Source: Lentisphaerae bacterium ADurb.Bin082
GTDB taxonomy: Bacteria; Verrucomicrobiota; Lentisphaeria; Oligosphaerales; Oligosphaeraceae
Reading direction: 5' to 3'
Length of the DNA: 64,000 nt
NCBI GenBank assembly: GCA_002070945.1
Contig: MWEG01000111.1
Coordinates: 62,001 to 126,000 of the forward strand
In this document: piece by piece, positions 62,362 to 64,000 of the stretch
Numbering within the stretch: position 1 is the first letter of the stretch
How the letters are laid out: each line of letters starts with the position of its first letter
Notes under the pieces: model-generated
Told to the model about the DNA's origin: nothing
What the model saw: the letters and a program-made list of their open reading frames with translations, nothing else
Databases searched by the model: none
Made by a program: the position numbers and the translations under genes

Positions 62362-62417
62362 GACCTATGAACCTTCTACGTGTTGAAATAAACAAGGAAA
62401 AACTACGGCAGAACGCT

Positions 62418-62425
62418 GAATTTTA
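62418..62425. repeat. Target-site duplication, left
   Basis: GAATTTTA directly outside the left end of the element at 62426-62753; an identical copy is at 62754-62761. Confidence 0.85.
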
Positions 62426-62753
62426 GTTAATGTGCGAAGTTTTGTGATGAATGCTTGTAAACCTTCAGACTGGCGTAGGTGGGATTGGTCTCATGCGCAG
62501 GCTATGATTCCTGCGTTCGCTGTCAAATATCGCTTCTGAAGCCATATATTGCCGATTTCATAGTGAGTTGATTATCAGTCAATTCTTCTCGCATGTATTC
62601 TGCGCCGTAGGCGCTTAACCATGCTTAACCCGGCTCCAGCCTGGGGGTGGGTAGCCCCCGAAAGTGGTGCCCCGTAGGGGCACTACCGGACGTCTGACAA
62701 ACAGAACCGCTGTGCCAAATCTCCCTTTCTGTCACAATATCTCGCACATTAAC
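62426..62753. mobile_element. MITE-like element, copy B (328 bp)
   Basis: The ends are GTTAATGTGCGA (62426-62437) and its perfect complement TCGCACATTAAC (62742-62753), with partial extension of the inverted repeat inward to TTGTGA. Both sides carry the perfect 8-bp duplication GAATTTTA. There is no coding capacity. A palindrome-rich core (62601-62696) matches copy A at 15772-15868 in the opposite orientation. This is the signature of a non-autonomous transposable element mobilised in trans. It lies upstream of a sialidase-like gene. Confidence 0.82.
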
Positions 62754-62761
62754 GAATTTTA
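62754..62761. repeat. Target-site duplication, right
   Basis: GAATTTTA, identical to 62418-62425. Confidence 0.85.
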
Positions 62762-63486
62762 AGGTAGGAAACGGCGTCCAGACAAAAAATGAAAAGCGCC
62801 CTCCCCTCATCATTTTCAAGATGCTTAACGCCGCTGGCAAATCGTGCATTAAAGTAATCCAAGTATAGCAAAAAACCACCCGCAACGCTGACCTCTTCCC
62901 AAGGCGGATGTCATCGGTCACCGGTTGAACATTGCGCCGTAGGACGCGCCCCCTCTCGTCTTATCTCATTCAGGTTCCTGTAACTCTTTGGGTCGCACAC
63001 GGGTGCCATTTCTGATGATGGAAAGCATTATGCCAGCGTGCAAGCAAAATCATGCACAAGCACAAAATGCCTATGATTCTTCTGAAAACCGCTTGTAAAA
63101 GAGTGCGCAACGGCCTATTTTTTCACCGGTTCCAGAAATCAGACCCCACCCACCCAAGGGGGGACCTCCCACCCTGAATTTTGCCGCGCGCGCGAGATGC
63201 GAGCTTAATATCAATGGCTGACTCATTACAGGCGGATGGCGTTTTCAGCGAGGTGCTGTCAATGCCTGCCGACGATACACCTGAAACTCGCCTTGTTGCC
63301 CTGATTTCCGGCAGATGCGCCCTAAAAACGGGCATCGCGCAACCTTTTCAGCGGCCCTTCCCACCTTTGAAGCAACCTCTAGCGTCATGGTATCAAACTT
63401 GCTTGTAAAACAAGTATTTTCCGGCTATCTTTGCCGAGCCTGCGCCTGATGAAACCCATCTCACCGCCCTTCTTTTCAACATTGCC
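62762..63486. other. Long intergenic region without a supported gene
   Basis: 725 bases between the MITE-like element and the ABC transporter gene. Short open frames (for example plus 63181-63408 and minus 62625-62921) have no ribosome binding sites or domains, and the second runs through the element. A G-rich run on the minus strand lies at 63144-63174. No tRNA or riboswitch was seen. Confidence 0.5.
63403..63431 (+). promoter_or_regulatory. Candidate promoter of the ABC transporter gene
   Basis: TTGTAA at 63403 and TATCTT at 63426 with a 17-base spacing, about 56 bases before the ATG at 63487. Judged by eye; the match to consensus is moderate. Confidence 0.3.
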
Positions 63487-64000
63487 ATGTCACAACCCAA
63501 CGATCAATCCAGCCTGCCCCTTGTCGTCGAGAACCTCCACAAGCGATTTCGCCAGGAAGGCGTTGACATCCCAGCGCTCAACGGTGTCTCGCTGGCAGTG
63601 CCTGACGGCGATTTCGTCGCTATCATGGGACCGAGCGGTTCCGGCAAAAGCACGCTGCTCCACGTCATTGCCGGGCTGACCAACGCCACTTCCGGCCAGG
63701 TGCGCATTCACGGCATGGACATCGCCACGCTTTCAGACCGTCGCATGACAGCCCTTCGCCGCCGCCAGATTGGCGTTGTCTTCCAGGCTTTCAACCTGAT
63801 CCCAACGCTCTCAGTGCAAGACAACATCACCCTGCCGGTGCAAGCCGACGGCCGAGCCTGCGATCTTGGCCGACTGCTGCGCATCACGTCTCTTCTCGAC
63901 ATTGATGACAAGCTCGACCGACGCCCCGGAAAACTGAGCGGCGGCGAACAGCAGCGCGTTGCCATCGCCCGGGCTTTGCTCCCAGCACCAGCCATCATCC
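63487..64000 (+). CDS. ABC transporter ATPase, LolD/MacB type, N-terminal part
   Basis: The first 171 residues are present; the gene continues beyond the window. Walker A GPSGSGKST (48-56), Q-loop VFQAFNLIPTLSV (98-110) and signature LSGGEQQR (150-157) identify an ABC ATPase. The Q-loop form FNLIPTL and the spacing are those of the LolD/MacB/FtsE group, which energises lipoprotein release, efflux or envelope remodelling through FtsX-like permeases. The partner permease would be expected downstream. No clear ribosome binding site precedes the ATG. Confidence 0.93.
   Translation, partial: MSQPNDQSSLPLVVENLHKRFRQEGVDIPALNGVSLAVPDGDFVAIMGPSGSGKSTLLHVIAGLTNATSGQVRIHGMDIATLSDRRMTALRRRQIGVVFQAFNLIPTLSVQDNITLPVQADGRACDLGRLLRITSLLDIDDKLDRRPGKLSGGEQQRVAIARALLPAPAII

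Noticed and set aside
62625-62921. Minus-strand 98-codon open frame
   Set aside because: It runs across the palindromic core and right end of the MITE-like element.
63214-63408. Possible 64-residue protein upstream of the ABC transporter gene
   Set aside because: No ribosome binding site, no recognisable composition and no neighbour support.

Overview
The window looks like a PVC-superphylum genome, most likely Lentisphaerota (Victivallis-like). This is inferred from gene content only. It carries two proteins of the DUF4838 plus CBM9-like type, a GH123-like hydrolase, GHL6-like and parallel beta-helix hydrolases, very large exported carbohydrate-active proteins, and a 67-residue very basic protein resembling the small basic proteins of PVC bacteria. 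There is no rRNA operon, CRISPR array, integrase or transposase. Coding density is high, GC-rich codons are favoured, and most starts have a clear AGGAG-type ribosome binding site.

Layout. 1-1128: start of a DinG/Rad3-type helicase and a single-pass membrane protein (minus). 1500-5708: exported GH123-like hydrolase, small basic protein with a strong terminator, radC (plus). 5734-12841: mrdA (PBP2) overlapping mreD, an exported DUF4838-type protein, and a GNAT acetyltransferase (minus). 13106-15644: tRNA-Thr(UGU), thrC and an IclR-type regulator with a palindrome-rich element upstream. 16333-36489: the carbohydrate-active region, with a TIM-barrel hydrolase translationally coupled to a beta-propeller, a 1277-residue exported protein, a small barrel-like protein, a GHL6-type hydrolase, a glutamine synthetase-like enzyme, a parallel beta-helix enzyme followed by a GH29 alpha-L-fucosidase, and a 1453-residue exported protein. 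36574-44490: small exported protein, second propeller, membrane protein, Zn/Cd-type P1B ATPase, rimO and a D-2-hydroxyacid dehydrogenase. 44630-50127: lipoprotein DUF4838-type protein and two tandem proA-type genes of different subtypes. 50422-53291: ceramidase-like protein, 2[4Fe-4S] ferredoxin and ispE. 53306-62361: a minus-strand run of M20 amidohydrolase, nitrilase-family hydrolase, hemW, tldD, alpha/beta hydrolase and C45/NTN hydrolase, with a sialidase-like propeller upstream. 63487-64000: start of a LolD/MacB-type ABC ATPase.

How it fits together. Exported proteins (GH123-like, two DUF4838-type, the 1277- and 1453-residue proteins) could act on complex, possibly fucosylated and N-acetylgalactosamine-containing glycans. 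Enzymes without signal peptides (GH29, beta-helix, GHL6-like, propellers) would finish the oligosaccharides in the cytoplasm. No SusC/SusD, TonB receptor, sulfatase or sugar transporter is visible, so uptake must be encoded elsewhere. Housekeeping genes are interleaved.

Repeats are the least ordinary part. A short non-autonomous element at 62426-62753 has 12-bp perfect terminal inverted repeats and a perfect 8-bp flanking duplication. A relative in the opposite orientation lies at about 15697-16165, and a lone end-like motif at 23403. Three intergenic heptanucleotide-repeat islands at 31985, 43413 and 47395 share one architecture. A 30-bp tandem duplication at 30709 doubles the ribosome binding site and start codon of the fucosidase.
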